NCBI RefSeq assembly: GCF_000974985.2
Contig: NZ_LAVA02000010.1
Coordinates: 62,001-126,000, forward strand
Reading direction: 5' to 3'
Source: Streptomyces mangrovisoli
GTDB lineage: Bacteria; Actinomycetota; Actinomycetes; Streptomycetales; Streptomycetaceae
DNA length: 64,000 bases
Shown here: in pieces, positions 37,464 to 46,324 of the stretch
Numbering within the stretch: position 1 is the first letter of the stretch
Layout of the letters: the number at the start of each line of letters is the position of its first letter
Translations under genes and position numbers: made by a program
Notes under the pieces: model-generated
Database searches by the model: none
What the model saw: only the letters and a program-made list of their open reading frames with translations
Told to the model about the DNA's origin: nothing

Positions 37464-37823
37464 TCAGCCGGTGACGGGCCGCTCGCCGCCGACGGTGCTC
37501 TCGGCGATCCGCTCGTGGTGCCGGATGACCTCGGCGATGATGAAATTCAGGAACTTCTCAGCGAAGGCCGGGTCGAGCTTGGCGCTCTCGGCGAGGGCGC
37601 GCAGCCGCTCGATCTGCCGGGCCTCGCGGGCCTGGTCGGCGGGCGGCAGCTGGTGCGCGGCCTTGAGATGGCCGACCTGCTGCGTGCACTTGAAGCGTTC
37701 GGCGAGCATGTGGACGACGGCCGCGTCGATGTTGTCGATGCTGTCGCGCAGTCGCGCCAGCTCCTCGAGGACGAGCGGGTCGACGGGGCCGACGTCACCG
37801 GTGCCGGTGTTGCTGGTGGTCAT
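37464..37823 (-). CDS. Chorismate mutase (AroQ class)
   Basis: This converts chorismate to prephenate on the way to Phe and Tyr. The 119-residue, all-helical protein is of monofunctional AroQ type. LEELARLRDSIDNIDAAVVHMLAERF is the long first helix (key Arg in LARLRDSID). KAAHQLPPADQAREARQIERL provides the second Arg/Lys cluster, and FLNFIIAEVIRHHE closes the active site. The opening 18 residues are polar and probably disordered; there is no signal peptide, so it is intracellular, unlike secreted AroQ of mycobacteria. The ATG at 37823 is used. It diverges from the HExxH protein gene with 144 bp between them. Confidence 0.9.
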   Translation of the reverse strand: MTTSNTGTGDVGPVDPLVLEELARLRDSIDNIDAAVVHMLAERFKCTQQVGHLKAAHQLPPADQAREARQIERLRALAESAKLDPAFAEKFLNFIIAEVIRHHERIAESTVGGERPVTG

Positions 37824-37967
37824 GGGCGCCCACCCTATGCGCTGGGCGGCGCCCCGATCATCGCCGGGGCCGCCCGCGCGGGGCGGGAACTCGCGGCCGG
37901 GGGCAGGCGTTTTGTTCACGTCCGCCTACAGTGGGATGGAGTTCAGGGCGTCTTTGGGGGTACGGAC

Positions 37968-38858
37968 GTGGCGAACGACGGGCCGGTCGTGCACGGCTAC
38001 CCACATCTGGAGACGGTGCGGGCCGCCGTCACCGCCCTCTACAAGCGGCTGACGCAGCCCACCGTGCGGACCTTCTCGACCAGCGTGGCCCCGGCCGACG
38101 TGGCCTTCTGCGACACCGACGACCTGCATCTGGGGGCGCAGCGGGTGGCCCGGGAGATCGTGCGGCACTTCCGGCTGCCGGACGCCCGGCTGATCGTCAG
38201 CTTCCGCGAGATGACCCACGCCGCGAACGTCGAACTCACCTCGGGGCCCGAGTACTTCGTCGAGCTGAACGACCGGTTCCGCACCCATCGCCGGGACATC
38301 GGCGCGGCGCTGGCCCACGAGGTGATGCACGTCTACCTGCACCGGCTGGATCTCTCCTTCCCCACGACCGCGCAGAACGAGATCCTGACCGACACGGCGA
38401 CGACGTATCTGGGCGCGGGCTGGCTGCTGCTCGACGCCTACCGGGAGGACCAGGCGTCCTCGCAGAAGCTCGGCTATCTCACGCCGGAGGAGTTCGGGTA
38501 CGTGCTCGCCAAGCGGGCGCTGGCCTTCGACGAGGACCCGTCGATCTGGTTCACCAGCCCGCAGGCGTACACGGCGTACGAGAAGGGGCTGGCGCTGGCC
38601 CGGCGGGACGAGCAGCAGCCGCCGCTGACGGCGGCCGGCTGGGCGGGCCGCCGCCGCTACGCGCGCGATCGGCGCCACGCCCAGGACCACGGCACGGCGC
38701 CGGCGGACGTCCCGTACGCCTTCACGCCCGCGACGCCGGGCCCCCTGCGGGTGTCCTTCCCGTGCCCCACCTGCCACCAGCGCATCCGCGTGCCGGTCCG
38801 GGGGCGGGTGCGGGCGCGGTGCGGGCTGTGCGGGACGGTCCTGGAATGCGACACGTGA
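37968..38858 (+). CDS. HExxH metallopeptidase-like protein with C-terminal zinc ribbon
   Basis: This is a 296-residue soluble protein that I cannot assign to a named family. AALAHEVMHVYLH contains an HExxH zinc site (His117, Glu118, His121), followed 17 residues later by Glu138 in QNEILTDTATTYLG, the third-ligand spacing of gluzincin/SprT-like peptidases. The C-terminus has two CxxC pairs (CPTCHQRIRVPV and CGLCG), a zinc ribbon like those of SprT proteins. No signal peptide is present, so action is cytoplasmic. GTG 37968 follows GGGGG with a 7-base gap. A longer frame reaching upstream to 37344 runs antisense to chorismate mutase and is not used. A strong 27-bp palindrome lies 42 bp after the stop. 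Confidence 0.8.
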   Translation: MANDGPVVHGYPHLETVRAAVTALYKRLTQPTVRTFSTSVAPADVAFCDTDDLHLGAQRVAREIVRHFRLPDARLIVSFREMTHAANVELTSGPEYFVELNDRFRTHRRDIGAALAHEVMHVYLHRLDLSFPTTAQNEILTDTATTYLGAGWLLLDAYREDQASSQKLGYLTPEEFGYVLAKRALAFDEDPSIWFTSPQAYTAYEKGLALARRDEQQPPLTAAGWAGRRRYARDRRHAQDHGTAPADVPYAFTPATPGPLRVSFPCPTCHQRIRVPVRGRVRARCGLCGTVLECDT

Positions 38859-38900
38859 CGCCTCCGGCGGGGGTGCGTGTGATCGTGCGGGTCCCTCGTG

Positions 38901-38955
38901 GCCGTTCGCGCAGTTCCCCGCGCCCCTGAGGGGCGCGGGGAACTGCGCGAACGGC
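38901..38955. repeat. Recurrent inverted repeat, copy 3 (27-bp arms)
   Basis: Arms at 38901-38927 and 38929-38955 are perfect complements, giving an almost unbroken 55-bp palindrome with the core gcgcggggaactgcgcga. It lies between convergent genes (the HExxH protein and the SDR ending at 38991) and probably terminates both. Confidence 0.9.
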
Positions 38956-38990
38956 CCCCACCGGCCCGCACGGCGACACAGACGGGGGTG

Positions 38991-39896
38991 TCAGCTGCCG
39001 TAGACGCGGCCCGGGGCCTCTGCGTGGGACAGGAGTTCCCGAACCGCCGGCCCCACCTCGGCAGAGGTCCAGCGGGAGGTGCGGTCGGCCGTGGGGCCGG
39101 CCCGCCAGCCCTCCATGACCGTGATCCGGCCGCCCTCCGTCTCGAAGACGCGCCCGCTCACGCCCGCGCTCGCGGCGGAGCCGAGCCAGACCACGAGCGG
39201 GGAGACGTTCTCCGGGGCCATCGCGTCGAAGCCGGAGGCGGGCGCGGCCATGGTCTCGGCGAAGGTCCGCTCGGTCATCCGGGTGCGGGCGGCCGGGGCG
39301 ATCGCGTTGACCTGGACGCCGTACCGCGCCAGTTCGGCGGCGGCGACCAGGGTCAGCCCCACGATCCCCGCCTTCGCGGCGCTGTAGTTGCCCTGCCCGA
39401 CCGACCCCAGCAGTCCGGCGCCGCTGCCGGTGTTGACGATCCGGGCGTCCGGGGCGCGCCCCGCCCTGGCCTCGGCGCGCCAGTGCGCGGCGGCGTGCTT
39501 CAGCGGCAGGAAATGGCCCGTCAGATGCACCCGCAGCACCGCGTCCCAGTCGTCCTCGCCGAGGTTGACGAGCATCCGGTCGCGCAGGAACCCGGCGTTG
39601 TTGACGAGCGTGTCGAGCCCGCCGTACGCCTCCACGGCCGTCCGCACCAGGGAGCGGGCGCCCTCGGTGGTGGCGATGTCGCCGCCGTGCGCGACCGCCT
39701 CGCCGCCCGCCGCGCGGATCTCCTCGGCGACCTGGGCGGCCGGGCAGCCGGGGCCGGGGGTGCCGTCGAGGCCGACGCCGAGGTCGTTGACGACGACGCG
39801 CGCGCCCTCGGCGGCGAAGGCGAGGGCATGGGCCCGGCCCAGCCCGCGCCCGGCCCCCGTCACCACGACGACCCGGCCCTCACAACTGCGGTCCAT
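38991..39896 (-). CDS. Short-chain dehydrogenase of the HIP (steroid C/D ring) cluster, Rv3548c-like
   Basis: This is a 301-residue NAD(P)-dependent short-chain dehydrogenase. The cofactor motif is VTGAGRGLGRAHALAFA with VVVNDLGVGLDG, the latter typical of the HSD17B4/steroid-associated SDR branch. NNAGFLRD, the catalytic Ser in VNTGSGAGLLGS and the YSAAKAG Tyr/Lys pair are present. Its position next to a second SDR and divergent from echA20 is the same as Rv3548c-Rv3549c-echA20 of M. tuberculosis, from which the name is inferred. The exact step is not known to me. It is second in a two-gene operon; the start lies 1 bp after the upstream stop. Expected to be repressed by KstR2 through the site at 40707. 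Confidence 0.85.
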   Translation of the reverse strand: MDRSCEGRVVVVTGAGRGLGRAHALAFAAEGARVVVNDLGVGLDGTPGPGCPAAQVAEEIRAAGGEAVAHGGDIATTEGARSLVRTAVEAYGGLDTLVNNAGFLRDRMLVNLGEDDWDAVLRVHLTGHFLPLKHAAAHWRAEARAGRAPDARIVNTGSGAGLLGSVGQGNYSAAKAGIVGLTLVAAAELARYGVQVNAIAPAARTRMTERTFAETMAAPASGFDAMAPENVSPLVVWLGSAASAGVSGRVFETEGGRITVMEGWRAGPTADRTSRWTSAEVGPAVRELLSHAEAPGRVYGS

Positions 39897-39897
39897 C

Positions 39898-40662
39898 TCA
39901 ACTCCTCTGCGGGTGGTTCACGGGGGATGCGGACAGGAACGCCGGACGTTCCCCGCCGCCGTGGAGCAGGAGGCTCGCGCCGCTGATGTAGGCGGCTTCG
40001 GCCGAGGCGAGGAAGACGGCCGCGGCGCCGATGTCGGCGGGTTCGGCGAGGCGGCCGAGGGGGACCGTCCGCGCGACGGCCGCGACACCGCTCTCGTCGC
40101 CGTAGTGCGCGGCGGCGCGTTCGGTGCGGACCATGCCGACGACGAGCGTGTTGACGCGGACGTCCGGCGCCCACTCCACCGCCATCGTGCGGGCGAGGTT
40201 CTCCAGTCCGGCCTTGGCCGCGCCGTACGCCGCCGTGCCGGGCGAGGGGCGGCTGCCACTCACGCTGCCGATCATCACGACGCTGCCCCGGGCCCGCTTC
40301 AGCAGCGGATACGCGGCGAGGGAGGCGGTCAGCGGGGCGAGCAGGTTCAGCTCGACGACCCGGGCGTGCCGCTCCGCGTCCCCCTCGGCCAGCGGCCGGT
40401 ACGGCCCCCCGCCCGCGTTGTTGACGAGCACGTCGAGCCGTGGCAGGGCGCCGAAGAAGGCGTCCACGTCGGCCCGGACGCGCAGATCGAGGGGCGCGAA
40501 CTCCACGCCGGGAAGCGGCTGCTCAGGTGGCCTGCGGGCGCAGACGAGCACCCGCGCGCCGGTCTCCGCGAAGGCCCGCGCGATGCCCGCGCCGACCCCC
40601 CGGGTGCCGCCGGTGACGAGCACGGTCCGGCCGCCCGGCCGCGGTGCGTGCGAGTTGTCCAC
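39898..40662 (-). CDS. Short-chain dehydrogenase of the HIP cluster, Rv3549c-like
   Basis: This is a 254-residue SDR. The cofactor motif is VTGGTRGVGAGIARAF with the Arg pair in VCARRPPEQ, suggesting NADP preference. NNAGGGPYRPLAEG, the active-site Ser in MIGSVSGSRPS and Tyr/Lys in YGAAKAGLEN are intact, with the usual end VFLASAEAAYISGASLLLHGG. The conserved position beside an Rv3548c-like SDR and opposite echA20 supports assignment to lower steroid-ring degradation; the substrate is unproven. GTG 40662 follows GGGAGGG. The promoter must lie in the 98-bp gap to echA20, which contains the KstR2-type palindrome at 40707-40725. Confidence 0.85.
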   Translation of the reverse strand: MDNSHAPRPGGRTVLVTGGTRGVGAGIARAFAETGARVLVCARRPPEQPLPGVEFAPLDLRVRADVDAFFGALPRLDVLVNNAGGGPYRPLAEGDAERHARVVELNLLAPLTASLAAYPLLKRARGSVVMIGSVSGSRPSPGTAAYGAAKAGLENLARTMAVEWAPDVRVNTLVVGMVRTERAAAHYGDESGVAAVARTVPLGRLAEPADIGAAAVFLASAEAAYISGASLLLHGGGERPAFLSASPVNHPQRS

Positions 40663-40706
40663 AGGCCCTCCCGCTGCGATCCGGCTGCTGCTAGCTTCGA
40701 GTCACA

Positions 40707-40725
40707 CCTAACAAACGTTTGGTGG
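40707..40725. promoter_or_regulatory. Predicted KstR2 operator 1
   Basis: CCTAACAAACGTTTGGTGG lies midway between the divergent SDR operon and echA20. It fits the mycobacterial KstR2 pattern AnCAAGnnCTTGnT with A/T in place of the inner G/C, and it equals the reverse complement of 47155-47173 at 16 of 19 positions. These are the only two such sites I found, and both lie in divergent gaps of this cluster. Confidence 0.75.
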
Positions 40726-40760
40726 AAAGGAAGCCGAGTGCGAAGGTAGCTGATGCGCCC

Positions 40761-41585
40761 ATGGGTGTCTCCACCTCGGCCCCGGAAAAGGGGATTTCCG
40801 TCGTCACGGTCGACTTCCCGCCGGTGAACGCGCTGCCGGTGCGCGGCTGGTTCGCCCTGGCCGACGCCGTGCGGGCGGCGGGCCGCGACCCGGACGTCCG
40901 GTGCGTGCTGCTGGCGGCGGAGGGCCGCGGGTTCAACGCGGGCGTGGACATCAAGGAGATACAGGCGGGCGGTCAGCAGGCGCTGATCGGCGCCAACCAC
41001 GGCTGCGCGGCGGCGTTCGCCGCGGTGTACGAGTGCGAGACGCCGGTCGTGGCGGCGGTGCAGGGGTTCTGCCTGGGCGGCGGGATCGGCCTGGTGGGCA
41101 ACGCGGACGCGATCGTGGCGAGTGACGACGCCCGCTTCGGGCTGCCCGAGCTGGACCGGGGCGCGCTCGGCGCGGCGACGCATCTGGCCCGGCTGGTGCC
41201 GCAGCACCTGATGCGCGCCCTGTACTACACGGCGCGCACGGCGACCGCGGCCGAGTTGCACGCGCACGGATCGGTGTGGCGGGTGGCACCGCGCGCCGGG
41301 CTGCGGGCGGCGGCGCTGGAGCTGGCGCGGGAGATCGCCGCGAAGGACGGGCGGCTGCTGCGCATGGCCAAGGCGGCGATCAACGGCATCGATCCGGTCG
41401 ACGTCCGCCGCAGCTACCGCTTCGAGCAGGGCTTCACCTTCGAGGCGAACCTCAGCGGACTCGCCGACCGGGTCCGCGACACGTTCGGCAAGCACGACAC
41501 GTCCGGGGAGCACAGCGAGCAGGACACGTCCGGGAAGCACGACACGTCCGGAGAGCACGTCACGTTCGGGAAGGAGGGCGGATAG
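40761..41585 (+). CDS. echA20: EchA20-like CoA ring hydrolase (crotonase fold)
   Basis: In mycobacteria EchA20 opens steroid ring D of the HIP-derived CoA ester by retro-Claisen hydrolysis. The 274-residue crotonase-fold protein has GFNAGVDIKEIQ (oxyanion hole one), GFCLGGGIGLVGNADAIVAS (oxyanion hole two) and FGLPELDRGALGAATHLARL (active-site helix). The body is normal size, but about 30 C-terminal residues are a duplicated HDTSGEH/DTSGKHDTSGEH tail encoded by two copies of a 24-bp repeat (41490 and 41535). ATG 40761 gives MGVSTSAPEK. Upstream in-frame TTG/GTG codons overlap the operator and are not used. ipdA follows without a gap. Confidence 0.88.
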   Translation: MGVSTSAPEKGISVVTVDFPPVNALPVRGWFALADAVRAAGRDPDVRCVLLAAEGRGFNAGVDIKEIQAGGQQALIGANHGCAAAFAAVYECETPVVAAVQGFCLGGGIGLVGNADAIVASDDARFGLPELDRGALGAATHLARLVPQHLMRALYYTARTATAAELHAHGSVWRVAPRAGLRAAALELAREIAAKDGRLLRMAKAAINGIDPVDVRRSYRFEQGFTFEANLSGLADRVRDTFGKHDTSGEHSEQDTSGKHDTSGEHVTFGKEGG

Positions 41586-42434
41586 ATGGCCGACAAGACG
41601 ATGACCGCCGACGAGGCCGTCTCCCGGCTGGAGAGCGGGATGACCCTCGGCATCGGCGGCTGGGGCTCCCGGCGCAAGCCGATGGCACTGGTCAGAGCGG
41701 TGCTCCGGGCCGGGATCGGTGATCTCACCGTGGTGTCGTGCGGCGGCCCGGACGTCGGGATGCTCGCCGCCGCGGGCCGGGTGCGCCGACTGGTCGCCGC
41801 GTTCGTCACCCTCGACTCCGTCCCCCTGGAGCCGCACTACCGGGCGGCGCGGGAGAGCGGGGCGCTGGAGCTGACGGAACTCGACGAGGCGATGTTCCTG
41901 TGGGGGCTGCGCGCGGCCGCGCACCGGCTGCCGTTCCTGCCGGTCCGGGCGGGGATCGGCTCGGACGTCATGCGGGTCAACCCCGGCCTGCGCACGGTCA
42001 CTTCGCCCTACGACGACGGAGAGACGTTCGTCGCCGTGCCCGCCCTGCGGCTGGACGCGGCCCTGGTCCACGTCAACCGCGCGGACCGGCAGGGCAACGG
42101 GCAGTACCTGGGCCCGGACCCGTACTTCGACGACCTGTTCTGCGCGGCGGCAAAGGCGGCGTACGTCTCGTGCGAACGGATCGTGGACACGGCGGAGCTG
42201 ACCAAGGCGGCCGCCCCGCAGACCCTGCTCGTCGGACGGCACACGGTGACCGGGGTGGTGGAGGCGCCGAACGGCGCGCACTTCACGTCCTGCGCCCCGG
42301 ACTACGGCCGGGACGAGCCGTTCCAGCGGGAGTACGCGTCGACGCCCTGGCCCCAATTCGCGCAGCGGTTCCTGGGCGGCGACGAACAGGCCTACCGCGC
42401 GGCCGTCCGCGCCTGGCAGGAGGAGCGGTCGTGA
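41586..42434 (+). CDS. ipdA: IpdA, alpha subunit of COCHEA-CoA ring hydrolase
   Basis: IpdAB has a class I CoA-transferase fold but hydrolyses the remaining carbon ring (ring C) of the steroid-derived CoA ester. This 282-residue subunit shows GMTLGIGGWGSRRKPMALV near residue 20, VVSCGGPDVGMLAAAG, and LELTELDEAMFLWGL. In the last, Glu101 is close to the position of the catalytic Glu (E105) described for the mycobacterial enzyme (my alignment by eye). VNRADRQGNGQYLGPDPYFDD is the conserved transferase-fold motif. It directly follows echA20, and its stop overlaps the ipdB GTG by four bases, matching 1:1 subunit synthesis. Confidence 0.92.
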   Translation: MADKTMTADEAVSRLESGMTLGIGGWGSRRKPMALVRAVLRAGIGDLTVVSCGGPDVGMLAAAGRVRRLVAAFVTLDSVPLEPHYRAARESGALELTELDEAMFLWGLRAAAHRLPFLPVRAGIGSDVMRVNPGLRTVTSPYDDGETFVAVPALRLDAALVHVNRADRQGNGQYLGPDPYFDDLFCAAAKAAYVSCERIVDTAELTKAAAPQTLLVGRHTVTGVVEAPNGAHFTSCAPDYGRDEPFQREYASTPWPQFAQRFLGGDEQAYRAAVRAWQEERS

Positions 42435-43285
42435 ACGATCTGAACGGGCCTCCGCCCCCGCCCCCGCCCGCTCCGCCGACGCGCGCCGAGTACTGCGTGA
42501 TCGCGTGCGCCGAGACCTGGCGGGGCGCGGGCGAGATCCTGGCGAGCCCCATGGGGCTGATCCCCTCCCTCGGCGCCCGGCTGGCCCGGCTGACGTTCGC
42601 GCCGGACCTGCTGCTGACCGACGGCGAGGCGCTGCTGGTGGGCGCCGACGGCACGACGGAGGGCTGGCTGCCGTACCGCAGGCATCTGGATCTGGTCACC
42701 GGCGGGCGGCGGCACGTGATGATGGGGGCGAGCCAGCTCGACCGGTTCGGCAACCAGAACATCTCCTGCGTCGGCGACTGGGAAAGACCGCGCAGGCAGC
42801 TGCTCGGGGTGCGCGGGGCGCCGGTCAACACCCTCAACAATCCGACCAGTTACTGGGTCCCCCGGCACTCCCGGCGGGTGTTCGTGGAGCGCGTCGACAT
42901 GGTGTGCGGGGTGGGGTACGACCGGGCGGCGGCCCATCCGGGCGCGGCACGCTTCCACCGGATCGCGCGGGTCGTCTCCGACCTCGGCGTGTTCGACTTC
43001 GCCACACCCGACCGCTCGATGCGGCTGGCCTCGCTGCATCCGGGGGTCGACGTCGAACAGGTCTTGGCGGCCACCGGGTTCGCGCCGGCCGTGCCGGACG
43101 AGGTGCCCACGACCCGGGAGCCGACCGGCGCGGAGCTGCGGCTGATCCGCGAGGTCCTGGACCCGGGCGGCACCCGCGCCCGGGAGGTCCCCGAGCCCGG
43201 CCCGGCGACGGGGGCGGCGGCCGGGACGGGGACGGCGGCGGCGGGAACGGGGCCGGCGGCAGCGGGAACGGGGGCGGGGGCCTGA
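42431..43285 (+). CDS. ipdB: IpdB, beta subunit of COCHEA-CoA ring hydrolase
   Basis: This is the partner of IpdA, 284 residues, CoA-transferase fold. Key segments are AEYCVIACAETWRGAGEILASP, PDLLLTDGEALLVG, VMMGASQLDRFGNQNISCVG and VNTLNNPTSYWVPRHSRRVFV. The order and content match mycobacterial IpdB. The protein has an odd start, MNDLN followed by seven prolines, and a 25-residue Gly/Ala/Thr tail (TGAAAGTGTAAAGTG type) beyond the fold; both look like streptomycete low-complexity additions. GTG 42431 overlaps the ipdA stop (GTGA), and its TGA overlaps the ipdC ATG (TGATG), so the whole echA20-ipdABC run is coupled. Confidence 0.92.
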   Translation: MNDLNGPPPPPPPAPPTRAEYCVIACAETWRGAGEILASPMGLIPSLGARLARLTFAPDLLLTDGEALLVGADGTTEGWLPYRRHLDLVTGGRRHVMMGASQLDRFGNQNISCVGDWERPRRQLLGVRGAPVNTLNNPTSYWVPRHSRRVFVERVDMVCGVGYDRAAAHPGAARFHRIARVVSDLGVFDFATPDRSMRLASLHPGVDVEQVLAATGFAPAVPDEVPTTREPTGAELRLIREVLDPGGTRAREVPEPGPATGAAAGTGTAAAGTGPAAAGTGAGA

Positions 43286-44436
43286 TGGAGACCGCGCTGA
43301 CCCGGCTGACCGGGGTGCGCCATCCGATCGTGCAGGCGGGCATGGGCTGGGTGGCGGGCCCCCGGCTGGTCTCGGCGGCGGCGAACGCGGGCGCGCTCGG
43401 CGTCCTCGCCTCGGCGACGATGACACCGGACCGGCTGCGCGCGGCGATACGCGAGGTCGCGGCGCGGACCGCGGCGCCCTTCGGGGTCAATCTGCGGGCC
43501 GACGCGTCGGACGCCGTCGAGCGGGCCGAGATCCTGATCGAGGAGGGCGTGCGGGTGGCGTCCTTCGCGCTCGCCCCCTCGGCCGCGCTGATCGGCCGGC
43601 TCAAGGAGGCGGGGGTGGTGGTCGTCCCCTCGGTCGGGGCGCGACGGCACGCGGAGAAGGTCGCCGCGTGGGGCGCGGACGCGGTGATCGTGCAGGGCGG
43701 GGAGGGCGGCGGACACACCGGCCCGGTCGCGACGAGCGTGCTGCTGCCGCAGGTGGTCGACGCGGTGCGGATACCCGTCGTGGCCGCGGGCGGGTTCTTC
43801 GACGGGCGCGGGCTGGTGGCGGCGCTGGCGTACGGCGCGGCGGGCGTCGCGATGGGCACGCGGTTCCTGCTGACGTCGGACTCGGCGGTGCCGGAGGCCG
43901 TGAAGGCGCGCTATCTGGCGGCGACGGTGCACGACGTCACCGTCACCACGGCGGTGGACGGCCTGCCGCACCGGATGCTGCGCAGCGATCTGGTGGCCGC
44001 GCTGGAGCGGTCCGGACCGGCGCGGTCGCTGCTGCGGGCCGTGCGCCACGCGGTGGCCTTCCGCCGGGTCTCCGGGATCGGCGGGATGCGGCTGGTGCGT
44101 GACGGGCTCGCCCTGAAGCGCGCGAAGGAACTGACCTGGAGCCAGGTGCTGCTGGCCGCGAACACCCCCATGCTGCTGAAGTCGGCAATGGTGGACGGGC
44201 GTACGGACGCGGGGGTGATGGCCGCGGGGCAGGTGGCGGGGGTGATCACGGACCTGCCGTCGTGCGCGGATCTGGTGGCCCGGGTGATGGCGGAGGCGGA
44301 GGCGACCCTGGCGGCGCTGACCGCCCCCTTGCCGGCACCCGCGCCCGCCTCGGCTCCCTCACCCACCTCCGCCCCGGCTCCCGCACCCACGCCCGCCTCG
44401 GCCTCCGCCCCCGCCCCCGACCCCCAGGCCGGCTGA
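43285..44436 (+). CDS. ipdC: IpdC, nitronate-monooxygenase-like flavoprotein
   Basis: IpdC is an FMN-dependent enzyme required for HIP degradation in mycobacteria and is related to 2-nitropropane dioxygenase/nitronate monooxygenase. The 383-residue barrel carries VRHPIVQAGMGWVAGPRLVS, PFGVNLRAD, VVVPSVGARRHAEKVAAWGAD, VQGGEGGGHTGPV (phosphate/substrate loop with His) and VVAAGGFFDGRGLVAALAYGAAGVAMGTRFL, shown here by AAGGFFDGRGLVAAL. The last 45 residues are an Ala/Pro/Ser repeat of no predicted structure. Last gene of the echA20 operon; it converges on fadA6 with a 12-bp gap. The synteny with Rv3550-Rv3553 is complete. Confidence 0.9.
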   Translation: METALTRLTGVRHPIVQAGMGWVAGPRLVSAAANAGALGVLASATMTPDRLRAAIREVAARTAAPFGVNLRADASDAVERAEILIEEGVRVASFALAPSAALIGRLKEAGVVVVPSVGARRHAEKVAAWGADAVIVQGGEGGGHTGPVATSVLLPQVVDAVRIPVVAAGGFFDGRGLVAALAYGAAGVAMGTRFLLTSDSAVPEAVKARYLAATVHDVTVTTAVDGLPHRMLRSDLVAALERSGPARSLLRAVRHAVAFRRVSGIGGMRLVRDGLALKRAKELTWSQVLLAANTPMLLKSAMVDGRTDAGVMAAGQVAGVITDLPSCADLVARVMAEAEATLAALTAPLPAPAPASAPSPTSAPAPAPTPASASAPAPDPQAG

Positions 44437-44448
44437 GCGGCCCGTCCC

Positions 44449-45609
<1,161 letters not shown>

Positions 45610-45643
45610 GGCGACTCCTCGCTGGGACGAGTGGAAGAACGGC

Positions 45644-46276
45644 TCAGGTGCGTACGGCGATCCCGTCCAGCACCATCGACAGGTACTGCCGGGCGATCTC
45701 CTCGGGGCTGTGCTGTCCGCCGGGCCGGTACCAGGACGCGGCGACCCAGACGGTGTCGCGCACGAACCGGTAGGTGAGCCGGACGTCGAGGTCGGCGCGG
45801 AAGACCCGGGCCGCGACCCCGCGCTCCAGCGTCGACAGCCACGCGGTCTCGAACTTGCGCTGGGACGCGGCGAGGAAGGTGAAGCGCTCCTGCGCGGCCA
45901 GCTGCCTGCTCTCCTTCTGGTAGATCGCGACGGCGGCGCGGTGCCGGTCGATCTCCCGGAACGACTCGGTGACCAGGGCCTCCAGCGTCTCGCGGGGTCC
46001 CAGCTCGGCGCCCAGGACGGTGTCGTAGCCGTCCCAGAGCTCGTCGAGGAAGCCGCGCAGGATCTCCTCCAGCATCGACTCCTTGGAGTCGAAGTGGTAG
46101 TAGAGGCTGCCCGCGAGCATCCCCGCGTGGTCGGCGATCTTGCGGACGGTGGTGGCGTTGTAGCCCTGTTCGGCGAACACCTCGGCGGCGGTGTCGAGGA
46201 GTTCGCGACGCCGGGCCTGGGCGGCCGCCGCGGGCTTCTTCACGGCGGTCACCTGGGGCTTCTTCTTGGTCGGCAC
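45644..46276 (-). CDS. kstR2: KstR2-like TetR repressor
   Basis: KstR2 represses the lower steroid-ring genes and is released by HIP-CoA. The 210-residue protein opens with a Lys/Ala-rich arm (MPTKKKPQVTAVKKPAAA). The TetR helix-turn-helix follows: LLDTAAEVFAEQGYNATTVRKIADHAGMLAGSLYYHFDSKE, shown by AAEVFAEQGYNATTVRKIA and GSLYYHFDSKESMLEEIL. The ligand domain ends VWVAASWYRPGGQHSPEEIA, similar to KstR2/KstR. Its place between ipdF and fadA6 equals the mycobacterial order. It has no operator directly upstream. As part of the ipdF operon it would be autoregulated through the site at 47155. Confidence 0.88.
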   Translation of the reverse strand: MPTKKKPQVTAVKKPAAAAQARRRELLDTAAEVFAEQGYNATTVRKIADHAGMLAGSLYYHFDSKESMLEEILRGFLDELWDGYDTVLGAELGPRETLEALVTESFREIDRHRAAVAIYQKESRQLAAQERFTFLAASQRKFETAWLSTLERGVAARVFRADLDVRLTYRFVRDTVWVAASWYRPGGQHSPEEIARQYLSMVLDGIAVRT

Positions 46277-46324
46277 GGTCCCATTGTGGTCCTAGCGGTA
46301 CGGGGCTGTTGCGGCTGTCGCGGC

